Shown here one piece after another: positions 10,652-20,170 of a stretch of DNA of 64,000 bases; the stretch's first letter is position 1, and every line of letters starts with the position of its first letter. The notes under the pieces were generated by a model. That model was given only the letters and a program-made list of their open reading frames with translations. It had not been told where the DNA came from and did not search any database. The DNA is from Rachicladosporium sp. CCFEE 5018 (lineage: Eukaryota > Ascomycota > Dothideomycetes > Cladosporiales > Cladosporiaceae), in assembly GCA_002077045.2 (NCBI GenBank), contig KZ111164.1, forward strand, positions 391,107-455,106. The letters are read 5' to 3'. The position numbers and the translations under genes are program-made.

Positions 10652-11025
10652 CCTGCGGTATCTGATGTGGAAAGGACGACGGTACATTCAGTGTTGTATC
10701 GCTTGACATGGGACCCATTTGTGCATGACTGCACGGTTCTTTCTCACCAGCGTCCTTCGAGGCCGCGAAACATCATCAAGTGCACAGGATGTATGCACAG
10801 CCGAGCAGGAAGATCGCGGCGAGATTTCATGCGAGATTGAGTTGGCGTTGCGATGTCGGGAAGGGCCTCGGCATCGCTCTTTCCCTCAGCGAGAATTGCC
10901 CGTGTTCTAATTGGCTATTCCCGACGCCACTTTCGCCTTCTCCAGACAGCATCATTGACTACCGCGACTTCACCGACACACACTGTAACACCACATCTCC
11001 ACTCCACCATCATACAACACAGATC
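10652..11025. other. divergent promoter region
   Basis: A 374-bp stretch between the HAD gene and SDHB. The last 100 bp before 11026 are C/A/T-rich, as in highly expressed fungal promoters. No gene seen. Confidence 0.5.
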
Positions 11026-12178
11026 ATGGCATTCCGACTAGCAACACGGCGATTCGCCGTCAGCCCACAGGTCTTCCGACGTGGCATGGCCTCCGTCGTG
11101 GAGACCACGAAAGCCGAACCTCTCAGCACCGTCTCCGAAACATTGTCCGCGTCCACACAGCCCACACCATCCTCGAAAACGTCCACCAAGGGAGAGGCTG
11201 CACCAGATAAGGATGCCACAATCAAGACCTTCCACATCTACCGATGGAACCCGGATGAGCCATCAACGAAGCCGAAAATGCAGTCCTACACACTCGACTT
11301 GAACAAGACCGGACCCATGATGCTGGATGCGCTCATTCGAATCAAGAACGAGGTCGACCCTACATTGACGTTCAGGCGAAGCTGTCGAGAGGGTATTTGC
11401 GGGAGCTGTGCAATGAACATCGATGGTGTGAACACACTAGCATGCTTATGCCGCATCAACCCAGATAAGAAGCAGGAGGCGCGCATCTATCCTCTACCGC
11501 ACACATACGTCGTTAAGGATCTGGTGCCGGACTTGACGCAGTTCTACAAGCAATACAAGTCGATCCAGCCGTACCTACAGCGTGACACACCCGCACCTGA
11601 CGTGAGTTCAAAATTTGAGTCGTGATACCAAGCGCAATTNNNNNNNNNNNNNNNNNNNNNNNNNNNNNNNNNNNNNNNNNNNNNNNNNNNNNNNNNNNNN
11701 NNNNNNNNNNNNNNNNNNNNNNNNNNNNNNNNNNNNNNNAGTTCTACAAGCAATACAAGTCGATCCAGCCGTACCTACAGCGTGACACACCCGCACCTGA
11801 CGTGAGTTCAAAATTTGAGTCGTGATACCAAGCGCAATTACTAACATGAAATAGGGTCGCGAGCATCGCCAATCGAAGGAAGACCGCAAGAAGCTCGATG
11901 GCATGTACGAGTGCATTCTCTGCGCCTGCTGCAACACGTCTTGCCCATCTTACTGGTGGAACAGCGAGCAGTACCTTGGCCCAGCTGTGCTCATGCAGTC
12001 ATACCGCTGGATTGCCGACTCGCGTGACGAGAAGACTGCGCAGCGCAAGGAGATGCTCAACAACAGCATGAGTCTGTACCGGTGTCACACGATCCTGAAC
12101 TGCAGCAGGACGTGTCCGAAGGGTTTGAACCCCGCGTTGGCGATTGCGGAGATCAAGAAGAGCATGGCGTTCACTTGA
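11026..12178 (+). CDS. SDHB: succinate dehydrogenase iron-sulfur subunit (complex II)
   Basis: This is the mitochondrial complex II iron-sulfur subunit, passing electrons from FAD to ubiquinone. An Arg-rich presequence (MAFRLATRRFAV) is followed by the [2Fe-2S] motif SCREGICGSC...C (Cys120, 125, 128, 140). The [4Fe-4S]/[3Fe-4S] motifs are CILCACCNTSCP and CHTILNCSRTCP. The coding exons are 11026-11601 and 11855-12178, 299 aa. The intron (GTGAGT...TACTAAC...ATAG) is really about 53 nt. The assembly shows it as 253 nt because a 100-N gap and a 100-bp duplicated contig end lie inside it. The quinone-site His (His270, in CHTILNC) and Pro223 are intact, the residues usually changed in SDHI-fungicide-resistant fungi. 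Identification is certain. Confidence 0.96.
11540..11639. repeat. 100-bp contig-end duplicate, copy 1
   Basis: Identical to 11740-11839. It ends exactly where the N run begins, so it is an unmerged contig overlap and not a biological repeat. It contains the end of SDHB exon 1 and the first 38 nt of its intron. Confidence 0.95.
11640..11739. other. 100-N scaffold gap
   Basis: Exactly 100 N. The flanking contig ends are identical, so the true sequence has no gap here and should be shorter by 200 bp. Confidence 0.97.
11740..11839. repeat. 100-bp contig-end duplicate, copy 2
   Basis: Second copy of 11540-11639. It starts exactly at the end of the N run and continues into the true intron end and SDHB exon 2. 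Confidence 0.95.
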
Positions 12179-13888
12179 GGGACGAGGTGACGGAGGTATT
12201 GTGTACATATCCTGTTCAGTATCGTTCTTTTTGACGTTTCGCATATATGTCTTGTAGAAGATGCCTACCGTGATACACTTCACACACCCACCGACGAGGA
12301 AGGATATCCCGTTTACGTAAGCATCGGGATGGCGAGCACTCCGAGACTATGTATGCTCCGCTACCAATCAGTTCAAGGTTTCCATGTCGAGAGCGTTTAC
12401 TAAGCGCGGTAAAGTAATATTCTACTAAATGCGCTGTCGAAAAGTCCTATGCGATCCTGACCAGACTGTAGCGCATAAGCAATGCTCTCTCTGATGCAGT
12501 GAGCCTTGAACAACACCCGTGACGCAGTCCATATCAGCATGGGCATCCTCCAGTCTCCTTGGAAAGCAGACACACACTCATCGACGCTTGCATAATGGTC
12601 CCGCGCTCCGACGTGAGCCGGCGCCTACATCGCAAAAGCATGGCACTGGACTCGAGTCGTGCAATCTTGCGTCACCAGCATACAACACATGGCGACCATG
12701 TCACTGCCGCGCGCTACTCTGCCTTGCCCGTCCAAGTATAGGTGTTGATGTTGGTCGGCGTCGTGAGCCAGTCAGTATCGTCGGCGTGTCGATCGGGGAA
12801 CATAACTTCCATGTTTGGCCAAGGATCAAGATCCATTGGACTTGTTGGCAACTGAGCATGATACAATGCTTCCCACTTCGGCGTAACGCCGCAGATATGC
12901 ATCGATGACGCGCGCCTATAGTGTTATCGATTTCATGTCGACTGCCAGTGAGAAGCCAATGTGGGATGTTCACTAGGGTGACGTCTGGCGGTTGCTGGCA
13001 GAACAACACTGCGGTACCAAAGTCGCAGCGCTTCCAAGTCGCTATATCTTAGTATCTTCGTCAACCCGATGCGTCGCTTTTCGGTCTTATCATCTATGTA
13101 ACAGTCTTTGATGATCACCGTTCTTCGTCACTTCCAGAACTCATATCAAAATCCACTGCCACGCCCTCGGGCACTCGGCTAGCCGACCAGTCGGTATTCG
13201 AACACAACCAACACCTTCTTTCTCCTCGGTCTAGCTCTCGCCAACGCACATCTGCAATCTATGTGACAGCTGCACCACTCTGGCACAGTAATACTACGAG
13301 TACTTCACCGGTTCCTTCGCTCTAGCATCGCCTGCACACTACAGCAAAAGTATCATTCGAGGACCAGCACTGGGCGCTTAGCAAAACCTCCACCAAATCA
13401 CAGCCCTGCCGCCCTGCAGGGAAGTTCGGGTACAGCCCTTAGCTCTCACACCAACGACTCGGGCGCTCCCCCCATTGGTTCACCTGGCGCATCACAAAAT
13501 CGGTCGAAGCGGCTACACCTCTATCCTCCACGCGCCCACCCCAGGAATAGTGCGCAGCGACACTCACCTCCGCCCGTCGTGCCCGCTGCATGTGTTGTCG
13601 CAGGTCGGCAGCACCATTGGCGTTCATCCAGGCGCCCATGGGTCTGAGGTAAGCTTGCCGCCGTGCGGTGCGCTGCTGCATATGCGCTCTGCCTGAGAAA
13701 GTGTTGCCTTCCTTTGTCTTCCTTAAGCTCTGTGCCGCCTGTTATCCTCTCTTATCCGTGTCGCTCGCTGCTGTCTTCTCCTTCACGGGCGTTGCTGACT
13801 GCTAGTCTGCAGACCTTGGGAGCTGACACGGCCGTGTCGCTCACTCACTTCGCCGGCCGTTACTTCCACCCAGCAAAGGCAGTTGACG
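12179..13888. other. long intergenic region
   Basis: About 1.7 kb between SDHB and the next gene. The open frames here are short and lack compositional or domain support. From about 13680 to 13860 the strand is pyrimidine-rich (CTTCC/TCTCTT runs), which fits a long 5' leader and promoter of the gene at 13889. No tRNA cloverleaf was recognised. Confidence 0.45.
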
Positions 13889-14860
13889 ATGTCTGCTATC
13901 ACCGCCACCATGGCTGCTGCGGGCTTCGAGAAGCGTAGCAGCACTTCGTCCTCGCTGCAGACGCCTGGCTCTGGTACTTTTCCCTCCGAGATGCGTAGCC
14001 CTATGGCAGGGTCGCCGGGCTTCCTCAAGCGGGACGAAGCACTCCGCACCCCCATCACGCCTCCATCTGCCTACCTCGACTTTCTCAGGAACGCTACACC
14101 AGCTATGATGAGTCCCATGTCGACAAGCACCAGCAGCCACTTTCGCTTCAGCGATGAGCCCGTCGATAAGTCTAATGACAAAGCATCCGAGACCCACCTC
14201 GATCGCATCTCTATTCCAACCCCTACTTCGCAACCCGCCCTCTCTCGCAACACTTCCTACGCCTCGACTGCATCGACGTCGACCAATGCTAGCGACAGTG
14301 CTGCATCGTTTAGCAGCGCCGGCTCCTCGCGAACGAGACCTGAATCACCGAGAATCATGATCCCTCCTTCACCTTTCATCAAACCGGGACCTCGATCGTC
14401 TCGAACACCTCGAAAACTCCAGATCCCACAATCACCTTTCTCTCCCGCCATGCAGTCTTCTCGCTCTGCACAGTCACCCTACTCGAGCACACCACTCAGT
14501 GCCGCACCATGGAGCGCGTCGTTTACACCTGCCGACGTCGACACTGAAGTTAACGGCAAGCCGGGCAAGGTCAGCGTGCGTCAAGTCGTCACTCGCACTG
14601 TCACGTATTGCAGGACGCCGTTGGAGCCGGCACCACGAGGCAAGAGAAGAAAGTTGGAGTCGGGCGAAGAGGACTCGCTGTGGCCGATGAAACCGCCGGC
14701 CACGAATACGATCGAGAAAGCCACTCTCGATCGAGTGTCTGAAGAACCTGTCGTCAAAGCTGAGGCAGCGACGACACCATCAGAAGAGTCTCCGCCCGCT
14801 ACAGTCGCGGCGACAGAGACACCACCCGTAACTTCTTCCGCTGCTGCTGCCGCGTCATAG
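13889..14860 (+). CDS. conserved fungal hypothetical protein, Ser/Pro-rich
   Basis: A single-exon protein of 323 aa, mostly disordered and rich in Ser, Thr, Pro and Ala. Two islands look conserved: RTPITPPSAYLDFL near residue 53, and a C-terminal block VRQVVTRTVTYCRTPLEP followed by the basic run RGKRRKLE, which could be a nuclear localisation signal. Repeated Ser-Pro and Thr-Pro sites suggest regulation by phosphorylation. No enzymatic domain was recognised. A second ATG with a good context (CACCATGG, residue 8) could be used instead. Function unknown; a nuclear regulatory role is only inference. Confidence 0.7.
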   Translation: MSAITATMAAAGFEKRSSTSSSLQTPGSGTFPSEMRSPMAGSPGFLKRDEALRTPITPPSAYLDFLRNATPAMMSPMSTSTSSHFRFSDEPVDKSNDKASETHLDRISIPTPTSQPALSRNTSYASTASTSTNASDSAASFSSAGSSRTRPESPRIMIPPSPFIKPGPRSSRTPRKLQIPQSPFSPAMQSSRSAQSPYSSTPLSAAPWSASFTPADVDTEVNGKPGKVSVRQVVTRTVTYCRTPLEPAPRGKRRKLESGEEDSLWPMKPPATNTIEKATLDRVSEEPVVKAEAATTPSEESPPATVAATETPPVTSSAAAAAS

Positions 14861-15456
14861 CACGACCTCTGATTCTTACTACAACGAGCCGCGACACGAC
14901 ATGTCGCTCACTGGCCTGGGATCGCCACATACACGCATCGGGTGGCAATCTTGACAGGCTCAGCTTCACTTCTGCGATGACTGAACGACCGATACCAATT
15001 TGTTGACTTATGGGATGGATTTACGCCAGCCTTGAGAGCCTGGCGCTAAGAGGCGTATATGTGATTGGATCATTGAAAGTTACCTTATTTGAGCTGGGTG
15101 TTTCGGCGTACCGGGTCAGAGCTCGGAGGTAGACGGAAAGAAGCTACGGATATGAGCGAATATTGAAGCGACAGAACTACTTCTCAGAAAGTGAATAAGT
15201 GAGGGATTGAACAACGAGCATTTCAATCTTATGTGATGGAGTCGCATGCCATGAGCAGTTGTAAGTGAGGTGAGCAGTTTCCTGGTAATTGCTTTTCTAC
15301 CTGCTCTGCTCCTTCCTTCCGACAGTACGATCACTTGCACCTGCCTTACTACCATCGCACACTTCGTCTACATGGCTTCACCATATTTCTCACGTCACTC
15401 ATTCACACTTCACCTCACTATCAATTGGCGACACGCATCATTTACAGGCCGGGGCC
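14861..15456. other. intergenic region
   Basis: About 600 bp covering the 3' end of the preceding gene and the C/T/A-rich promoter of the SUMO-like gene. No further gene seen. Confidence 0.45.
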
Positions 15457-16074
15457 ATGTCAGTCACACTCAAGATCAATAGTCCGGGCGGCCACCTGTT
15501 TCAACTCACCGTCCCGTTATCCTCCGTTGCAGCTACTGATGCCAACACGACCTACGACCAAACCCACCAGCAGATCGCAGCCTTCGCTCGTCGCACCGTC
15601 TACGGCGTCTGCGGCGATGCGGACGTCCCGGTGGAATCAACCTTCACCTACCCGCCCGAGCGTCGTCTCCTGGAAAGCTGTGTGGTCGAGCGAGCTGACG
15701 ACAACACCACGTTCGCCTCCGGTCCGGACTCACTCATCGTCGGTCTGCGCGCACTCGGCGCAAGGCAATTATGGAGGTTCATTATCCGAGACTTTACGCC
15801 CCTTAGAAGGGTGCTGAATGCCTACGCTGGGCAGCGTGGCAAGAATCTGGCGAACATGAGGTTGCTGTGGAAGGGTCAGGTAGTCGGGTATCAGGATACA
15901 GCTAAGGATGTCAGTAACGACACGCTCGTGAAGTCTGCCGCACTACATGCTGATCCGAGATAGCTTGGCGTCTACGATGGCTGCGAGCTCATTGTCCAGT
16001 ACAAGGGCAACATGCGGTTCTGGGATGAAAATCATGCGAAGATCAAGGTCGAGACGGCGGAGGCTGATGTCTAG
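15457..16074 (+). CDS. hypothetical protein with a C-terminal SUMO/ubiquitin-like domain
   Basis: The exons are 15457-15909 and 15964-16074. The intron (GTCAGT...GATAG, 54 nt) contains an in-frame stop, so splicing is needed. It joins YQDTAKD to LGVYDGCELIV. The joined C-terminal part (around residues 105-170) follows the SUMO/Rad60-like pattern: F-x-I-x-D at the first strand, then LRRVLNAYAGQRG, the LLWKGQVV strand, D-T-x-x-x-LGVYDG, and a final hydrophobic strand. There is no C-terminal Gly-Gly, so it is not expected to be conjugated. The N-terminal 100 residues were not recognised. It is 187 aa, and the role is unknown. The start at 15457 (GCCATGTC) is the first good Met; upstream frame sequence looks like leader. 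Confidence 0.68.
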
Positions 16075-16452
16075 AAAACGAAGCTCAGGAGGCGCACTGC
16101 TGGACTGATTACGCACCGTGCTGTAGTATGGTCTACAAGGAGCCCGAGGAGGTCGTTGCATTAGTGTAGAGTCGGGTTGGAAGCGGCGGCGCAAGTGTAC
16201 GGACGCTCTGCAGGGCGAGAGTGGTCGAGGGACTTCTCGGTGCGCGATCAGTCTGGGCTCAATTGACCTGGTAGATAAGTGCCTGAGGAGGTGTTCGCGT
16301 CACTCGAGAGCTGGTCAGATGGCTCCTCGCGCTTGATGCATGTTCAACGCTATGACCGTACCTTATCACCAATAAGCTTCGGTACCTGATTGAGAGCATC
16401 ACTTGTCCTCATCGCCGTGATCTCTATAATATCAACAGGAGTTCAATCGATC
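16075..16452. other. intergenic region
   Basis: A 378-bp stretch between the SUMO-like gene and STE24, presumably the promoter of STE24. No gene seen. Confidence 0.45.
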
Positions 16453-17887
16453 ATGGACCTCCTCCGCCGTCTAGGCACCTCGCTGGATACACCAGCGATT
16501 CCGTGGAAGAGTCTGATAATTACTTTCGCAGTCGGCCAATACGCAATCGAATCCTACCTCCAGTACCGCCAATACCAGGTCCTCCGCCGCACGACTGTGC
16601 CCACGCAGCTCAAGAAAGAGATCGATCAGGAGACATACGACAAGTCACAAGCATACGGCAGAGCAAAGTCGAAGTTCAGCGCAGTCTCAAACGTCTGGGC
16701 CCAGATCAAGAACTACGTTACAATCCGCTACGACATTTACCCATGGCTGTGGGCAGTGACAGGGAGCTGGCTGCTGCGCTACGCACCGGCAAGATTCCGA
16801 GGCGAGATAACGCACAGTCTCCTCTTCGGCTTCACCTACTCCTTCGCTGAGACCTTGATTTCGATTCCGTTTAGCTACTACCACCACTTCGTCCTAGAAG
16901 AGAAGTTCGGCTTCAACAAGCAGACACCCGCTCTCTTCCTGACAGACATTGTCAAATCGCTCGGCCTCTCTCTCGCTTTCGGCATCCCACTCGGCGCGGC
17001 CTTCCTCAAGATCGTCCAGAAGACAGGCGATCAGTTCTTCCTCTACCTCTGGCTTTTCACGTTGGTCGTGCAGCTGTTCTTCGTCACGATATACCCGATC
17101 GTCATCGTCCCGATTTTCAACAAACTTACGCCGCTCCCTCCTGGCTCGCTGAAAGAGCGCATAGACGCTCTCGCCGCGAAGCTTAAGTTTCCTCTTTCCG
17201 AGCTCCAAGTCATCGACGGCTCCAAGCGTTCCGCACACTCAAATGCTTACTTCACTGGTCTGCCTTGGAAGAAGAAGATCGTCATTTATGATACTTTGAT
17301 CGAGAAGTCGTCAGAGAAGGAGGTCGAGGCTATACTGGCGCATGAGCTGGGACACTGGGCGAAGGGACATACGACGAAGTTGATCGGCATCAGCAGCGCG
17401 CATTTGTTCTATGTGTTCGCTCTGTTCAGCGTGTTCATCAATAATCGGAGCTTGTACGAGGCGTTCGGTTTCTATGGAGAGAAGCCGATCGTGATCGGAT
17501 TTATTCTGTTCAATGAGGTGCTGAGCCCGACGGATAGTGTGGTGAAGTTGCTTATGAATGTGCTGACGAGGAAGTTTGAGTACGAGGCTGGTACGTGACT
17601 CAACTACCCATCATACGCTACGTCGACCGCTTGCTGACCCGCCTCCTTCAGATGCCTTCTCCCACTCCCTCGGCTACGCTACCGAGCTTTCATCTTCGCT
17701 CATAAAACTGCAGATCCAGAATCTGTCTTCCATGGATGCTGACTGGATGTATTCGGCGTACCACTACAGCCACCCGATCTTGACCGAGCGGCTAAAGGCC
17801 GTTGGTTGGACATCGACCGAGAAGGTCGGAGGCGACGCGAAGTCTACTGCTGGCGGTAGTGAGAAGCCGTCGAAGCAGGAGCTGTAG
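16453..17887 (+). CDS. STE24: CAAX prenyl protease 1 (Ste24)
   Basis: A zinc metalloprotease of the ER and inner nuclear membrane that removes the AAX tripeptide of prenylated proteins and does the second N-terminal cleavage of a-factor-type pheromones. It is a multi-pass protein with several hydrophobic segments and the zinc site AHELGHW (HELGH at about residues 297-301). The third zinc ligand motif EYEADAF is formed only after splicing of intron 17591-17651 (GTACGT...TTCAG), which confirms the junction. The exons are 16453-17590 and 17652-17887, 457 aa, normal length. The C-terminus has a Lys/Ser-rich tail. The ATG at 16453 starts MDLLRRLGT. Confidence 0.95.
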
Positions 17888-18099
17888 TATAGTGCTGCAG
17901 CTTGGCCTTGTATGACATCCAACCCTCTGACCCGATTCGATACTTTCCCAGGTCGCGTCACATTAACCTTCTCGTCCGATCATAATATGTTGGCTAGGCG
18001 TTGCGTAGCAGCCAGCGCCCTGATTGTCCGCGCACCCGGACATTTCCGAAAAGCCCTTGAACCGTGAAGCACTGATCGATTCATGAGATCGTCCCTGCT

Positions 18100-18750
18100 T
18101 CACCCGTTCTTCGCCTTCTGCTTCTCCTCCTTCTGCCTCGCCTTCTTCGCTGCCTTCCTGGCCGCCTTGTCAATAGCACCTGTCCCGCCTTCCCACCCTC
18201 CCTCCACAGCACCGTTCACACCCACGACCTCTCCATTCGCGCCATGCACCTCAATCCCAGGGACCTCCCCATCCTGCCTCACTAATCTCCCACTCCCTCC
18301 GCCCTCTCGATCCCCTACCTCTCCCTCCAAATTCCTCTGCTCCCTCTGAAAATCGCCCAAATCCTGCCACTCTTCCACCCTCTCCACACTCCTTCCTCTC
18401 TTTCCCAACGCACTTCTTGCCGCCTCAATTACCCCATCAACTCTCGTGTCATCTCCCACGCTCAACTCAGCGCCGAACAAAGCTTCCAAATCCTGCTTCG
18501 ATTCTTGCGCTAAGTTTTCTCCTCGCAGGCCGGCTGCTATGCGTTTCAGATGGTGTAGCGCGAGGCCTCCTGTCGGTCCGGAGTTGGGGGAGAAGGCTAT
18601 GCCGGAGGCTGTGAGGAGGGCGTCGGGGTGGAGGTGAGGGGATGTGGGGGTTTGGGCGAGGAACGTTGAGAGGAGGGATTGGGCGGCGGAGGGGCTGAGA
18701 GATTGGGCGGGAAGGGAGCGGTGTGGGGGATAGGATTGTAAGGGAGCCAT
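18100..18750 (-). CDS. hypothetical fungal protein with basic C-terminus
   Basis: A single exon of 216 aa from the ATG at 18750 (MAPLQSYPPHRS). The N-terminal half has a helical, Leu/Ala-rich stretch (SPSAAQSLLSTFLAQ, then GGLALHHLKRIAAGLRGENL) that looks conserved and globular. The C-terminal half is Gly/Glu-rich and ends in a Lys/Ala-rich coil (KAARKAAKKARQKEEKQ), typical of nucleolar or RNA-associated proteins. No named domain was recognised. The frame continues upstream without a convincing start. It converges with STE24. The function is not assigned. Confidence 0.65.
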   Translation of the reverse strand: MAPLQSYPPHRSLPAQSLSPSAAQSLLSTFLAQTPTSPHLHPDALLTASGIAFSPNSGPTGGLALHHLKRIAAGLRGENLAQESKQDLEALFGAELSVGDDTRVDGVIEAARSALGKRGRSVERVEEWQDLGDFQREQRNLEGEVGDREGGGSGRLVRQDGEVPGIEVHGANGEVVGVNGAVEGGWEGGTGAIDKAARKAAKKARQKEEKQKAKNG

Positions 18751-20170
18751 GCCGGTGCGATGCGTCGTGGGCAGTGTGTATGGTAAATGTTCCGAGCGCA
18801 TATATTTCTGAGATCTGGTTTGGGTTGCACTTACCGCTTTGGGATGGCGACTTCCGCGAGGTGAACATGAGATGTGATGGTATGAGACGTTCGCAGGAGT
18901 CACCACGATTGCAGGTATCATACGAACATTGATTTTGCTGACCATCCTCTGTCGAGTCCAAGATGCTGTGCACACGCTGCATTCGAGGCGCCGCGCCTGT
19001 TGCCCGGCTCACACGAGCAGCACTCCAGCCCATGTGGACACCCCCCCTCACATTGGCAACCTCGCAAGCGAGGTACGGTTTCGTGCCTACTGTTCGAATA
19101 TTAGAGGTCTAATCAAAATAACAGGACTTTAAGCATACTCACCCGCACACTCACACGACCAGTCCTGCCATCATCGAGTACGATCTCCGCAACATCAACC
19201 GATCTACCCACATCAAGTCTGTCACTACCCATAGCACCCTCGTTACTGGGCCTACAAGTTAGAGGCGCGAAGCGAGATACATTTAATCCGTCACATATTG
19301 TGCGAAAGCGAAGACATGGCTTCCTCGCCAGGCTCAGATCACGAACTGGGCGGAAGATACTGCAGAGGCGGAGGCTTAAGGGGCGGAACACGTTGAGTCA
19401 TTGAGCTTGCAGACGGCATGGGGACGAAAGCGAGATGATCAACGCGCACTTCGATAGTAGCGGACTGGCCAAGTTTGCGCTCGATTCTAGAATTCACCTA
19501 GGGGCATGCGTGCAAAGTGAGGGAAGGCTGCATGCCATGCAAACTACACGGATGTGCGAACACGATGCAGGTACCCGAGAATGTCAAAGAGATGATTCAA
19601 ACCGCTCTGGACTCTGTGTTGGCATGGGGTGACAGGGTTGACGAGTCGCCGATGAAGCTGTGTGCTGCGCAGCATGCTGCATGTCAATCCTTCGGTGGAC
19701 AAGACAGTACCAAGAGCACACGGCTGTACTCGAATGGTGCTGGAGGCACTGGAGGCACCCGGGCGCCAGGGGAATTGGTTAGATTCCTTACACAGGCTAA
19801 GGGTTGGGGAGAAGAAAATCCTCGTGGTCCTGTCTACGATACTATACGGCGTCTTCATGCTAGTACAGCCAAGAGCTGATGAACGCCATCATGTGGTTTT
19901 AATTATCCTAGGTTGTGTCTTCATGATTACCCACATATCACTATGCCCTAGATGATCGATTTTTGGGTCGTTCATGCCTACTGGCCTCGTACCTGCATGT
20001 GAAGTCGGCTCTCGGCAAGGGATGCCGTTCGCATGTAACGTAAGCTTTCCTCATGCCCCAACAGCTGACGACAAGTCCAAGCCATTCTCGACATCTTGCC
20101 AAGTGGTACGTCTTTCCCAGTGTCTAGATGAGTCGCACTTACAACATACAATGCGCGTGTGCGCACCAGC
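18751..20170. other. long divergent intergenic region
   Basis: About 1.4 kb between the start codons of the minus-strand hypothetical gene and SEC59. The short frames found here lack domain support. No RNA gene or repeat was recognised. Confidence 0.4.

Noticed and set aside
11540..11839. Apparent duplication of the SDHB exon end as a biological repeat
   Set aside because: Identity is perfect and the copies end exactly at the N run, so it is a contig overlap.
12519..13696. Several 60-130 codon frames in the long gap after SDHB
   Set aside because: Short, overlapping on both strands, no domain, no splice pattern giving a longer protein.
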